Assembly: GCF_003385455.1 (NCBI RefSeq)
Contig: NZ_QNUF01000014.1
Coordinates: 55,098-119,097 of the forward strand
DNA: 64,000 nt
Direction of reading: 5' to 3'
Source: Chryseobacterium rhizosphaerae
Lineage (GTDB): Bacteria > Bacteroidota > Bacteroidia > Flavobacteriales > Weeksellaceae
Both the position numbers and the translations under genes were made by a program. A model generated the notes under the pieces. The model did not search any database and was not told the DNA's origin. It was given only the letters and a program-made list of their open reading frames with translations. Positions 8,582 through 18,088 of this stretch are shown here, in pieces; position 1 is the first letter of the stretch; every line of letters begins with the position of its first letter.

Positions 8582-8621
8582 AGCGGAGTTTCCGGCTAAT
8601 TTTTTAATAAAAAAGAGTCGG
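8582..8621 (+). promoter_or_regulatory. Possible attenuator-like leader hairpins
   Basis: AGCGGA (8582-8587) can pair with TCCGGCT (8591-8597, one bulge), followed by six T, resembling a terminator. The same CCGGCT (8592-8597) can instead pair with AGTCGG (8616-8621, one G-T pair), with extra A-T pairs inside. The two structures exclude each other. No gene upstream on this strand needs a terminator here. Confidence 0.35.
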
Positions 8622-8745
8622 TTAAGGAATTAATTTATTCAATAACAAGTTTTTGTGTAACTAATCCTCAGTCTCTTCAACTAATCTTACATCAATAAAC
8701 TATTTTAATATAGAAAAAAGATCTACTTCTTTTTAAACAAAACTA

Positions 8746-11076
8746 ATGCAAACATCCTTTTTAAAGATTACCGCAGCCACCGCTGCGCTCTGTTTCAGCA
8801 CCTTTGTAATCGCCCAGCAAACCTATTCCGTAAGTGGAACGGTTAAAGACAAAAAAAATGGCGAATTACTGATTGGAGTGACCGTAAAAGTAAGTGAAGA
8901 TCCTTCGATTAACGTTGTTGCCAACGAATATGGCTTCTATTCTCTCTCCTTACCGGAAGGCAACTATACAATCATTATTTCCAATTCGGGATATAAAGAT
9001 TTTGAACAGCAGATCAAAGTAGATCAGAACATAAAGCTTGATCTTCCTCTTATCCAGCAGGAAGCCATCTCAAAATCGATTGATGAAGTAGTGATAACGG
9101 GTATAAAAAAAGATAAAAATCTTTCTACAGCCCAAATGGGAACTGAGACCCTAAGCATCAAAAACATTGAAAAACTACCGGTTTTATTTGGTGAAAAAGA
9201 CGTTATGAAAACCATACAGCTTTTACCGGGGATCAAAAGTAACGGTGAAGGAAGCAGTGGATTCAGTGTAAGAGGAGGTGCTACCGACCAGAACCTTATT
9301 TTACTGGATGAAGCTCCGGTTTATAATGCCTCTCATTTACTTGGATTTTTCAGTACCTTCAACAGTGATGCCCTGAAAGATGCCAGTATTATCAAAGGAA
9401 ACAGCCCTGCCCAATATGGGGGACGTCTGTCTTCCGTATTGGATGTCAAGATGAAGGACGGAAATAACCAGGATTATAACGTCAACGGAGGAATCGGGCT
9501 GATCAGCAGCAGAGTGAGCGTAGAAGGTCCTATCCAGAAAGAGAAATCATCATTTATTGTTTCCGGAAGAAGAACCTATGCCGATTTATTCCTTAAGGCC
9601 AATAAAGATTACAAGGACAATAAGTTATATTTTTATGACCTTAACTTGAAGGCCAATTATCAGCTCAATGAAAATAACCGCCTTTATCTATCCGCCTATT
9701 TTGGAAGAGATGTTCTTGGATTAGGAAATACATTCTCTACAGATTGGGGAAATACAACAGCCACACTACGCTGGAACAGTATTATCAACAGTAAATTATT
9801 TTCAAATACATCCTTCATCTACAGCAATTATGACTATAAAATCAGTCTGAAGAGCAACGACAATGTATTTGATTTGAATTCTAAGATACAGGACTGGAAT
9901 CTTAAGCAGGATTTCACCTGGTTTGCAGGAAATAAGCATTCTGTACGTTTTGGTCTTCAGTCTATTTATCATACCCTTACCCCAAGCAGTGCTTCAGGGA
10001 CGAGTGTGAGCAGCTTCCCAAGAAATCCAAGATATTCATGGGAAAACGCCCTGTATATCAATGATGATTTTAAGGCTACAGAGAAGCTTACCATTAATTA
10101 TGGGGTAAGGCTTTCCCTATTTAGTGTATTGGGAGGTGATACTTTCAACACGTATGAAAACGGAAATCTTAAAGAAAGCAGGTTTTTAGAAAAAGGGAAA
10201 TTTGGGAAAACCTATGTAAATCCTGAACCCCGTATTACCGCTAATTACCGTATCAATGAAGTCAGCAGTGTGAAAGGAGGCTATTCCCGTAATACTCAAA
10301 ATCTACACCTTTTAAGTAACAGCAACAGCGGAAATCCTACAGACCAATGGATTGGAAGCAGCTATACGGTAAAACCGGAAATTGCAGATCAGATCAGTGC
10401 AGGCTACAGCAGGAATTTCAAAAACAATAATTATGAAATCAATGCTGAAGTCTATTACAAATCCATGCAAAATCAGATCGATTTCAAAAATGGAGCTCAG
10501 ATTGGGTTTGATACAGGATCAGATGTAGAAAATGAATTGCTGTTCGGAAAAGGAAGAGCCTACGGTCTTGAGCTTATTGCTAAAAAGAAAAGCGGAAAGC
10601 TTACCGGATGGATTTCTTATACCTTATCCAAAACTGAAAGAAAAATAAACGGGATCAATAATAATGAATGGTATAATGCCAGAATGGATAAAACACATGA
10701 TCTATCCGTAGTTGCCACGTATCAGTTTAATGAAAAATGGTCCATGTCCGGTCTTTTCCTGTACAGTACCGGAAATGCAGTGACCTTCCCTACCGGAAAG
10801 TATGAGCTGAACGGACAAACGATCTTCCAGTACAGCAACAGAAATGCAGACAGAATGCCGGCTTATCACAGAATGGACTTGAGTGCTACCTATGAGCCAA
10901 GCTCTAATAAACGCTTCAAGGGTTCATGGACTTTTGGTATTTATAATCTGTATGGTCGTGAAAATGCCTATACGATTACCTTTGAAGACAACCCAAATAA
11001 TCCAGGAACAACACGTGCTATGCAGACTTCTCTATTCCGTTGGGTACCTAACATCACTTACAATTTCAAATTTTAA
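8746..11076 (+). CDS. TonB-dependent receptor with carboxypeptidase-like N-terminal domain
   Basis: 776 residues. A signal peptide (to about residue 23) precedes a CarboxypepD_reg-like beta-sandwich (about 26-110), a plug domain (LLPGIKSNGEGSSGFSVRGG region near 160-180, and ILLDEAPVYN), and a 22-strand-type barrel ending in NITYNFKF with a terminal Phe. It imports an unknown ligand across the outer membrane using TonB energy. A DUF4249 gene follows after 3 bp, a pairing common in Bacteroidota. It is not a SusC-type receptor by length or context. Confidence 0.92.
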   Translation: MQTSFLKITAATAALCFSTFVIAQQTYSVSGTVKDKKNGELLIGVTVKVSEDPSINVVANEYGFYSLSLPEGNYTIIISNSGYKDFEQQIKVDQNIKLDLPLIQQEAISKSIDEVVITGIKKDKNLSTAQMGTETLSIKNIEKLPVLFGEKDVMKTIQLLPGIKSNGEGSSGFSVRGGATDQNLILLDEAPVYNASHLLGFFSTFNSDALKDASIIKGNSPAQYGGRLSSVLDVKMKDGNNQDYNVNGGIGLISSRVSVEGPIQKEKSSFIVSGRRTYADLFLKANKDYKDNKLYFYDLNLKANYQLNENNRLYLSAYFGRDVLGLGNTFSTDWGNTTATLRWNSIINSKLFSNTSFIYSNYDYKISLKSNDNVFDLNSKIQDWNLKQDFTWFAGNKHSVRFGLQSIYHTLTPSSASGTSVSSFPRNPRYSWENALYINDDFKATEKLTINYGVRLSLFSVLGGDTFNTYENGNLKESRFLEKGKFGKTYVNPEPRITANYRINEVSSVKGGYSRNTQNLHLLSNSNSGNPTDQWIGSSYTVKPEIADQISAGYSRNFKNNNYEINAEVYYKSMQNQIDFKNGAQIGFDTGSDVENELLFGKGRAYGLELIAKKKSGKLTGWISYTLSKTERKINGINNNEWYNARMDKTHDLSVVATYQFNEKWSMSGLFLYSTGNAVTFPTGKYELNGQTIFQYSNRNADRMPAYHRMDLSATYEPSSNKRFKGSWTFGIYNLYGRENAYTITFEDNPNNPGTTRAMQTSLFRWVPNITYNFKF

Positions 11077-11079
11077 ATC

Positions 11080-11898
11080 ATGAAAAATACATTTTTTATC
11101 ATATTATCCCTGTTTGCTTTAACATCTTGTGAGAAAGAGATCAATCTGGATCTTGCCGATCAAAGTGGAAATATCGTCATTGAAGGGAATGTTACCGATC
11201 AGGCCGGGCCTTATATCGTGAAAATAACGAAATCTGTGGGAGTTTCACAGCCTAATCAATATCCTGCCGTGACGGGTGCACAGGTTACTTTAACCGATAA
11301 TGCCGGTCAAACGGAAGTTTTACAGTATATAGGCCAGGGAAAATACCAGACTACCAATTTTGTAGGAGTATCCGGCAGAACCTATACCCTGAATGTACAG
11401 GCGGAAGGAAAGCAATATACCGCTCAAAGTACAATGCCTGAGGCCGTGGATTTTGAAGGTCTGTCACAGGACTCATTTTCTTTCGGAGACGAAAAAAGCT
11501 ATACCCTTTTACCTATTTTTACAGATCCTATTGCATTAGGTAACCGTTATCTTTTCAGCTTTACCATCAATAATTTAACAAAAAAATACATGGATGTCTT
11601 TTCAGACAATGTAAATAACGGGCTTGCCAATCAGCGTCCGATCATCCTTCCGAATGATGATAATGACGGCAGAGATCATAAAGTGGTTGTGGGAGATACC
11701 ATTCACGTAGAAATGCAAAGTATTGACACCAATGTATTCACCTATTACAGTGCCCTTCTTCAGATTTCCAACGGTAATGGCGGCAGTGTAACGCCTGCTA
11801 ACCCTCCAAGTAATATCAGCAATGGAGCTTTAGGCTACTTTTCTGCCCATACACAGAGTGAGCAGAATTTTGTGATCCAGGAAGTGACCACACCCTAA
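11080..11898 (+). CDS. DUF4249 family lipoprotein, receptor partner
   Basis: 272 residues. A lipoprotein signal peptide ends at Cys17 (ALTSC-E). The N-terminal Ig-like strands (EINLDLADQSGNIVIEGNVTD) and the IDTNVFTYYSAL segment fit DUF4249. It starts 3 bp after the TonB receptor stop and is surely co-transcribed. The likely role is an outer-membrane surface or periplasmic partner in ligand capture, by analogy with SusD; direct evidence for the family is limited. Confidence 0.85.
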   Translation: MKNTFFIILSLFALTSCEKEINLDLADQSGNIVIEGNVTDQAGPYIVKITKSVGVSQPNQYPAVTGAQVTLTDNAGQTEVLQYIGQGKYQTTNFVGVSGRTYTLNVQAEGKQYTAQSTMPEAVDFEGLSQDSFSFGDEKSYTLLPIFTDPIALGNRYLFSFTINNLTKKYMDVFSDNVNNGLANQRPIILPNDDNDGRDHKVVVGDTIHVEMQSIDTNVFTYYSALLQISNGNGGSVTPANPPSNISNGALGYFSAHTQSEQNFVIQEVTTP

Positions 11899-11983
11899 AT
11901 AAAAAAGAATCTTTCAGGATTTTGGAATATCTTATTCATGCTTAGTAAGCAGGAAAATCATATTCTGAGAATATATTCAACAT

Positions 11984-12019
11984 AAAAGCAGCCTTCATCA
12001 TTTTGAAGACTGCTTTTTT
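11984..12019. terminator. Bidirectional terminator between convergent genes
   Basis: The stem pairs 11984-11997 with 12004-12017, one C-A mismatch, flanked by A and T runs. It lies between the convergent DUF4249 and TolC-family genes and can serve both strands. Confidence 0.8.
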
Positions 12020-12042
12020 GAAAATGTACGAATATTCTGAAT

Positions 12043-13341
12043 TTAAAAACCTGATTCCAGTACCTTTAGCAGTTCTGTCTGCTGGATTACATCATTTTTA
12101 CTGCTGATAAGATTATAGTTAGCCTGAAGCCATCCGTTGCGGACAACAAAAAAAGTATAAGCATCCATTAACCCTTCTTTATATTTTTCTTCAGATTTCT
12201 GAAAAGATAGTTTTTGGTTTTCAAAATTGGTATCCAGCAGGTTATATTTCTCCTGAGCATTCAAAAACTGTGCTTTAATCGAATTAATATTCTGAGTCAG
12301 GTCATTGATGATTAGCTCTTTATCATATTTGGAATTGATGATATCCAGTTTGGCTGTTTCCACATTGGTTTTTACCTGTAACTTATTAAAAATGGGAATA
12401 GTGAGTCCTAAAAGTACAGTTTGGTTTTTGTTTTGAGAAAACTGATCGGAGAAACGGATGTTGGAGTTATCATCCTTTCCCAGCACTTTATTATAAAAAG
12501 TAGACCAGCTGTAACTTGCATTTAAAGTTGGCAAATACCCTGCTCTTGCTATATCCTCTTTCTTTTCCTGTGCTTTAATCTCTGCTATTACGGATTGATA
12601 GGCTGGATTTTTCTCTAACAATTTTTTTGTAAAATCCGGATCCCGAAATTCTGCTTCTGAAGAGAGAGTTTCCTCAGCCATCACAAATTCCAAAGAATCC
12701 TGAGTAAAAGCCAATGCATTAAGCAGGTTAATTTTTGACTGATCCCGTTGATTTTTCGCAGATACCCATTGCTCCTGTAAAGTTCCCAGATTCGCTTTGA
12801 TATCATATACATCACTTTTGGGTCTGTTTCCAATTTCCACTTCTTTTTCAGTACGCTTAATCTGATCCTGCATTCCGGATATCTGGGTTTCCAGGACTTC
12901 CAGCCAGCTTTTCCCATTCTGGTAGGCAAAAAACATTTGAATAACATTTAGTTTTACCTTATTCTGTGCCAGCTTAAGCCGGTAGGCACTGGTCTCTTTA
13001 TTCAATGTAGACAAAGATATATCCAGAATATTTTTCCAGTTGAAAAGACTCCAGTCTGCCTGAGCCGTAAACTGATCATATTGTGTATTGAGAGCTTCCC
13101 GCTGATTACTCGATTGGTTAATGGAAGAACCAAAACTATAAGTATGCCTCACCCCTGCTTCTACAGAAGGCAGCAGCATACCTTTTGATCCTGTAATCAG
13201 CTTATCATTTTTGGCAACATTCACTGTGGCCTGTTTAACCAGCGGATGATGAGCTGTAGCATAGTCGAGACATTGTTGCAGGTTCCATGTTTGCTGAGCC
13301 GGATAAAGGCCAACAAAAAACAGGAAAATCATATTTTTCAT
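12043..13341 (-). CDS. TolC-family outer-membrane efflux protein
   Basis: 432 residues with a signal peptide (AQQTWNLQQCLDYA start of the mature protein). Two long helical repeats typical of OEP domains are visible. It is the outer-membrane channel of a tripartite exporter and the last gene of the operon HlyD-type adaptor, ATPase, permease, TolC. The gap to the permease gene is 52 bp. The exported substrate is unknown. Confidence 0.9.
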   Translation of the reverse strand: MKNMIFLFFVGLYPAQQTWNLQQCLDYATAHHPLVKQATVNVAKNDKLITGSKGMLLPSVEAGVRHTYSFGSSINQSSNQREALNTQYDQFTAQADWSLFNWKNILDISLSTLNKETSAYRLKLAQNKVKLNVIQMFFAYQNGKSWLEVLETQISGMQDQIKRTEKEVEIGNRPKSDVYDIKANLGTLQEQWVSAKNQRDQSKINLLNALAFTQDSLEFVMAEETLSSEAEFRDPDFTKKLLEKNPAYQSVIAEIKAQEKKEDIARAGYLPTLNASYSWSTFYNKVLGKDDNSNIRFSDQFSQNKNQTVLLGLTIPIFNKLQVKTNVETAKLDIINSKYDKELIINDLTQNINSIKAQFLNAQEKYNLLDTNFENQKLSFQKSEEKYKEGLMDAYTFFVVRNGWLQANYNLISSKNDVIQQTELLKVLESGF

Positions 13342-13393
13342 GAGGATGTTCTGATTTAAATAATTAAGAAAATAAGATGATCGATGAACTCAG

Positions 13394-15808
13394 TTACTCA
13401 TACTTCAGGTATTTGATGAGATCTACTTTTGTGGCTTTATAAGCTTTGATACTTACGACAGCAAATGTTAACCCCAATAAAACCAGGAAACTGACAACAA
13501 ACGGCCACACCGGCATATCTATTCTATAGGCAAAATCTTTCAACCATTCGTTCATCAGAAAATAACAGATCGGAATACTGATCAAAACAGCAATGACAGC
13601 AATCCAAAGGAACTGACTGGTCAGTCCGAAAACCAGAACATAATCTGAAGCACCCAATGTTTTCCGAATCGCCACATCTTTCAATTTCTGCTCTATCATC
13701 AAAGAGGAAAGTGCAAAGAGCCCCAGTAAAGCCACCATTAATACCATAGCATTCAGAATAGTCAATAAGGTCTGCTGCTTTTGATAGTCTTCAAAAGTTT
13801 TTGCAAATCTCTGATTGATAAAATAATAATCAAAAGGATAGCCCGGTTCTGCTGAAGTCTGCCAGAATTTTTTGACCCTTGCTACCGTTCCTTCAATATC
13901 ATCCGGTTTTATTTTCACCTGAATATTGTATACATTAAATCTCTTCCAGGGAGATTGTTTGTAATGAAAAAACATGATAGGTTCTATCTTAAATTTAAGG
14001 CTTCTAAGATTAAAATCTTTCACAATTCCTACTATCTTATATTTCTTTCCTTCATCAAACCCCGGATGGAGTTCACGCTGAAAAGCCTGTTCATCTGTCC
14101 AGCCAAACTTTTTAACAAATGCCTCATTGACAATAATAGTATTCATCGTATCGGAAGCCAGATTAGGATCCAGCCAGCGTCCTTTTAGTAATTTAACATC
14201 CAGAAACTGAAGATAATTATAATCCATTGAACCAGTTTCGGCATCAATACTTTGGTGCTCATAATCGATATTTGAGCTGCTTCGCCGTCCGCTCCCAGCA
14301 ACAGCTTCTCCATAGGAAACGGCCTCTACCCCGTTAATTTTCGAGAGTTCATTTTTAAGACGTTCATATTTTAACCATGATTTAGGAGTAAGTTCATTGC
14401 AGTAAATCATCATGATCTGTTTTCCATTAAATCCAAGGTCTTTGTTCATCATATGCTTTACCTGGCTGTGTACAATCAGACCTCCAATGATAAAAAATGA
14501 GGAAATAACGAGCTGTAGCGTAAGAATTCCGTTTCTAAACCAGACTCCGTGTTTGCTTCGGGAGAAATTACCTTTGAGAGTCTCAATTGCTTTAAAGTTT
14601 GAAAGATAAAAAGCAGGAACCAGCCCGGATAATAAGGTAACTGCCATGACCATCGCTAAGGAATACATATATACATGCCAGTCGTTCAGCACTATTTCCT
14701 TGTTAAAAAATTTATTAAAAGAAGGAAGTAAAAGCTCTGTAAGGGCTAAAGACAGGAAATAAGACAGCAGACATATAATAAATGTCTCTAAAAAGAACTG
14801 AAGCATTAGAGAAAGCTTTGTGCCTCCAATTGCTTTTCTTACTCCCACTTCTTTTCCTCTTTGCGATGCTTCTGCCGTTTTCAGATTGATAAAATTGATC
14901 GCTGATAAAATAACAATCAGGACAGAAAGGGAAAACAGAATCATAATGGTTCTGAAGTCTCCATTTCCAAACCATGAAGCTTTTGCATGAAGTTTAAGCT
15001 GATCCAATGGAACGAGAAATACTCTGTTGGGCCCATACATTTCAAAAAACTGTTGTGCACTCATTCCTGCTTTTTTCGCAGAACGAGCCGCTCTATGTTC
15101 CAGAATTTCTTTAAATTTATTTTCAAAAACCGAAGGATCTGCTCCTTTTTTAAGCATAAAAAAGCATCCGTAGTTGAAATTATTCCATTCTTCCTTATCA
15201 TTTTTAAACTGTTCTGCAGGTTTAAAAATGAATTCCGGTTTGATCTGACTATTCCCTTCAGGGAGCTCATATACAGCGGTAACCATATAATCTTTATCAT
15301 CAATTTTTATGGATTCACCAGCCGCATTAACGGTTCCGAATAATTTCATAGCTGCCTGTCTGGAAATAGCAATAGAAGCATCTGATTTTAAAGCATCTTT
15401 CGCCCGGCCTGAAATAATTTTAAAAGGAAAAAAATTAAAGAAATTTTCCGATGAGGTAAAGCCACCCTGCTGAAAAGCAGTGGTATATTTTGTTCTCATT
15501 TTCAATCCTATGTCTGAACCGTTGAAAATAACATAGTCTTCCGTTTCCGAAATCTTTTTAAATGCCTCATACGCCAAAGGATAAGAAATGTTATTCCCGT
15601 AGAAATTATCTTTTTTGTATAAACTTTGAAAAGCAAAGATCTGATCTTTTTTGGGATTCCATTTTTCATAAGATTCCTCATCGTTCCAATGCATCAGGAT
15701 CAGCATAAATCCGGTGAGTCCGATGGTAAGTCCAAACAGATTGATAAAAGTAGACAGTCTGTTCTTTTTATAATTAATCAAGGCAATTTTGAGCCAGTTG
15801 GTAAGCAT
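13394..15808 (-). CDS. MacB-like ABC transporter permease (FtsX domains)
   Basis: 804 residues. An N-terminal helix (about 20-40) precedes a MacB periplasmic core domain, then an FtsX domain with three helices (about 285-420, with ASQRGKEVGVRKAIGG). A second periplasmic core and a second FtsX domain follow (RKTLGASDYVLV near the C-terminus). This duplicated layout is typical of Bacteroidota MacB-type permeases whose ATPase is encoded separately. It moves substrate from the periplasm to the TolC channel by mechanotransmission. Confidence 0.92.
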   Translation of the reverse strand: MLTNWLKIALINYKKNRLSTFINLFGLTIGLTGFMLILMHWNDEESYEKWNPKKDQIFAFQSLYKKDNFYGNNISYPLAYEAFKKISETEDYVIFNGSDIGLKMRTKYTTAFQQGGFTSSENFFNFFPFKIISGRAKDALKSDASIAISRQAAMKLFGTVNAAGESIKIDDKDYMVTAVYELPEGNSQIKPEFIFKPAEQFKNDKEEWNNFNYGCFFMLKKGADPSVFENKFKEILEHRAARSAKKAGMSAQQFFEMYGPNRVFLVPLDQLKLHAKASWFGNGDFRTIMILFSLSVLIVILSAINFINLKTAEASQRGKEVGVRKAIGGTKLSLMLQFFLETFIICLLSYFLSLALTELLLPSFNKFFNKEIVLNDWHVYMYSLAMVMAVTLLSGLVPAFYLSNFKAIETLKGNFSRSKHGVWFRNGILTLQLVISSFFIIGGLIVHSQVKHMMNKDLGFNGKQIMMIYCNELTPKSWLKYERLKNELSKINGVEAVSYGEAVAGSGRRSSSNIDYEHQSIDAETGSMDYNYLQFLDVKLLKGRWLDPNLASDTMNTIIVNEAFVKKFGWTDEQAFQRELHPGFDEGKKYKIVGIVKDFNLRSLKFKIEPIMFFHYKQSPWKRFNVYNIQVKIKPDDIEGTVARVKKFWQTSAEPGYPFDYYFINQRFAKTFEDYQKQQTLLTILNAMVLMVALLGLFALSSLMIEQKLKDVAIRKTLGASDYVLVFGLTSQFLWIAVIAVLISIPICYFLMNEWLKDFAYRIDMPVWPFVVSFLVLLGLTFAVVSIKAYKATKVDLIKYLKYE

Positions 15809-15853
15809 AATAATAGGATTACAATTAATAATATTTGATGAAATACTTCAGAT

Positions 15854-16576
15854 TTATTCAAATGCTCCGGCATCTGCTTTTTCAAAAACATCTTTTCTTT
15901 GGGAAGCATGTTCCTCATTGAAGATTTCACCGTCTTTCATATTGATAATCCGTGAAGCAAAGCCGGCATCATATGAAGAGTGGGTGACCATAACAATGGT
16001 AGATCCTTCTCTGTGAAGTTCTGCCAGAAGATTCATCACCTCATTTCCGTTGGAGCTGTCCAGATTTCCGGTGGGCTCATCAGCGAGGATCAGTTTAGGT
16101 TTTGTAACCAGTGCTCTTGCTACGGCTGCCCTTTGCTGCTGTCCTCCGGAAAGTTGCTGTGGGTAATGTTTTGAGCGGTGAGCAATATTGATTTTCTCCA
16201 TAATTTCTTCTACTTTTCTTTTTCTTTCCGCAGAAGAAACTCCGTTGTAAATTAAAGGCAGCTCAATATTTTCATAGACAGTCAGCTCATCAATAAGGTT
16301 AAAATTCTGAAAAATAAAACCTATATTTTTTTTACGGACATCCGATTTCTTTCTTTCACTAAGCACTATCATTTCTCTTTCTTCAAATTGATATGAGCCT
16401 GCCGAGGCACTGTCTAAAAGACCGAGAATATTTAAAAAAGTAGATTTCCCACAGCCGGAAGGTCCCATAATGGCCAGGAATTCACCTTCTTTGATGTTCA
16501 GGCTTACCTCTTTTAAGGCATGCGTCTGTACATCTTCTGCTCTGTATATTTTTGAAAGATTATGTATATTGATCAT
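15854..16576 (-). CDS. MacB/LolD-type ABC transporter ATPase
   Basis: 240 residues. Walker A GPSGCGKST, signature LSGGQQQRAAVARAL, Walker B LILADEPTGNLD and the H-loop VTHSS are all present. The LDSxxG and TGNLDS features place it in the MacB/LolD family. It is the ATPase for the adjacent permease, 45 bp downstream. The C-terminal tail is slightly longer than usual, with no known domain. Confidence 0.95.
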   Translation of the reverse strand: MINIHNLSKIYRAEDVQTHALKEVSLNIKEGEFLAIMGPSGCGKSTFLNILGLLDSASAGSYQFEEREMIVLSERKKSDVRKKNIGFIFQNFNLIDELTVYENIELPLIYNGVSSAERKRKVEEIMEKINIAHRSKHYPQQLSGGQQQRAAVARALVTKPKLILADEPTGNLDSSNGNEVMNLLAELHREGSTIVMVTHSSYDAGFASRIINMKDGEIFNEEHASQRKDVFEKADAGAFE

Positions 16577-16654
16577 GATAATTATGTTTGCTGTTATTGT
16601 TGATTAGATTTTTTTATAAGCGGTGATAACGGGAGGTTAAAAATATTCATCTTT

Positions 16655-17896
16655 TTACTTTTTAATATCAAGGATTTCATATTTTTTCAAATCTGAATAA
16701 TCCGATGTAATAACGGTTTCTCCGGGCTTCAATCCTGATACCACCTCATAATACAGCGGATTCTCTCTTCCAAGACTGATAGTCCTTTTTTCAGCTTTAT
16801 TTCCTGTCACTACAAAGATCCACTTTCCATTCGTTTCTTTGAAAAAGCTTCCCTTAGAGATCATTGTACTCTGTGTATCGGCTGAAAGCTTTAGTTTCAA
16901 TCCAAAGGTCATCCCTATTTTCAGATTATCCGGTTTTTTATCGGTAAAATTCAGTTCCACGAGAAACTGACCGTCTTTTACTTCCGGCAGTATTTTAGTG
17001 ATCACCACTTCATAGGGTTGATCATTATTATCCAGCATTCCTTTAATGCCATTCTGCAGTTTATTGATGTAATATTCATCTACTTTAGCCACCAGCTTAT
17101 ACCCGTCCATCAAATCGACCTTCCCGATACTTCGTCCACTGATAAGGTTTTCACCCAATGAAATAGCAAATGATGAAAGTCTTCCGGAAGCAGGAGCCAT
17201 GATGAGAAAATTATTTTTATTGGAACGTAAAACCTGAAGGCTTCTATCCATTTGTCCCATTGATGTATTGACCGCTGTCATTTGGGTATTCCTTGAACTC
17301 TTTTCTGTAGAAAAACCCTTTTCAATAATTGATTTCCTCTGTTTCTGATAAGCCAGATTCTGCACACTGATGTCATAATCTGTTTTTTTTCCAATGTCCG
17401 CATCATAGAGTCTTTTCTGAAGATTAAAGCTCTGAAGTGCCGTATTATAATCATTCTGGGCTTGTAAGAGTTCTTTATCCTGGGCGAGTTCCTGATTTTT
17501 CAGTTCAAGAAGTGTAGTCCTCATCTGGCTGACCTGTTGCATGATTCCTGTTTCCTGATTCATATAACTGAATTCTGTATTGGGATTATATACTCTCGCA
17601 ATAGGTTGGCCCTTTGTGACAATCTGCCCATCTTCTGCAAAAATTTCTTTCACCACTCCCCCTTCCAAAACATTGACTAATGAAGAATTGAGTGACTGGG
17701 TTTGGGCCGTTACCATCAGCATATCTTCAAATTTCCCCTGGGTAACTGCATCAGTCTGAATATCTTCAGCGGAAACATTGTATGTTTTTTTCTGCCTGAT
17801 AAAATACAGACTGCAGACTCCTATCATCACCAATATGGCCAGCCCGCCAAAAACAAATTTTAATTTCGATTTCTTTTTTACTATTTTCGTATCCAT
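16655..17896 (-). CDS. Periplasmic adaptor subunit (HlyD/MacA-like)
   Basis: 413 residues. One transmembrane segment (about residues 12-29), a split lipoyl/biotinyl domain (VVKEIFAEDGQIVTKGQPI), a coiled-coil hairpin (about 120-220) and a beta-barrel plus membrane-proximal domain follow. It links the MacB-like permease to TolC. It is the first gene of the minus-strand operon; the divergent regulator pair starts 192 bp away. I found no convincing sigma-54 -24/-12 site in the 17897-18088 gap. Confidence 0.9.
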   Translation of the reverse strand: MDTKIVKKKSKLKFVFGGLAILVMIGVCSLYFIRQKKTYNVSAEDIQTDAVTQGKFEDMLMVTAQTQSLNSSLVNVLEGGVVKEIFAEDGQIVTKGQPIARVYNPNTEFSYMNQETGIMQQVSQMRTTLLELKNQELAQDKELLQAQNDYNTALQSFNLQKRLYDADIGKKTDYDISVQNLAYQKQRKSIIEKGFSTEKSSRNTQMTAVNTSMGQMDRSLQVLRSNKNNFLIMAPASGRLSSFAISLGENLISGRSIGKVDLMDGYKLVAKVDEYYINKLQNGIKGMLDNNDQPYEVVITKILPEVKDGQFLVELNFTDKKPDNLKIGMTFGLKLKLSADTQSTMISKGSFFKETNGKWIFVVTGNKAEKRTISLGRENPLYYEVVSGLKPGETVITSDYSDLKKYEILDIKK

Positions 17897-18088
17897 ATTA
17901 AAGATAACTCATTTTATTACAATAGATTACACAAGGCAGATGCCATAAAATTATAAATCTGTAAGTCCTTGAAAATCTGCAACAGACTTTGTAATAAGAG
18001 ACAAGTTACTGTTCATTATCGGACACTTTCTGTACGAAAATGAACATTTTTAATCATAAAGAATCCGTTTTTAATAAAGTACCCCACT

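Larger units (their letters stand above)
8437..8745. other. Divergent intergenic region with leader hairpins
   Basis: 309 bp between the divergent serine hydrolase and TonB receptor genes. It contains an exact -7 element for the receptor and, just after the implied start, overlapping alternative hairpins; the remaining ~120 bp of leader is AT-rich with no further structure seen. Confidence 0.6.

Noticed and set aside
12681..12947. Out-of-frame ORF inside the TolC gene
   Set aside because: It is a same-strand shadow of the well-supported TolC reading frame.
17897..18088. Sigma-54 promoter in the efflux/regulator gap
   Set aside because: No GG-N10-GC with acceptable flanks was found on either strand.
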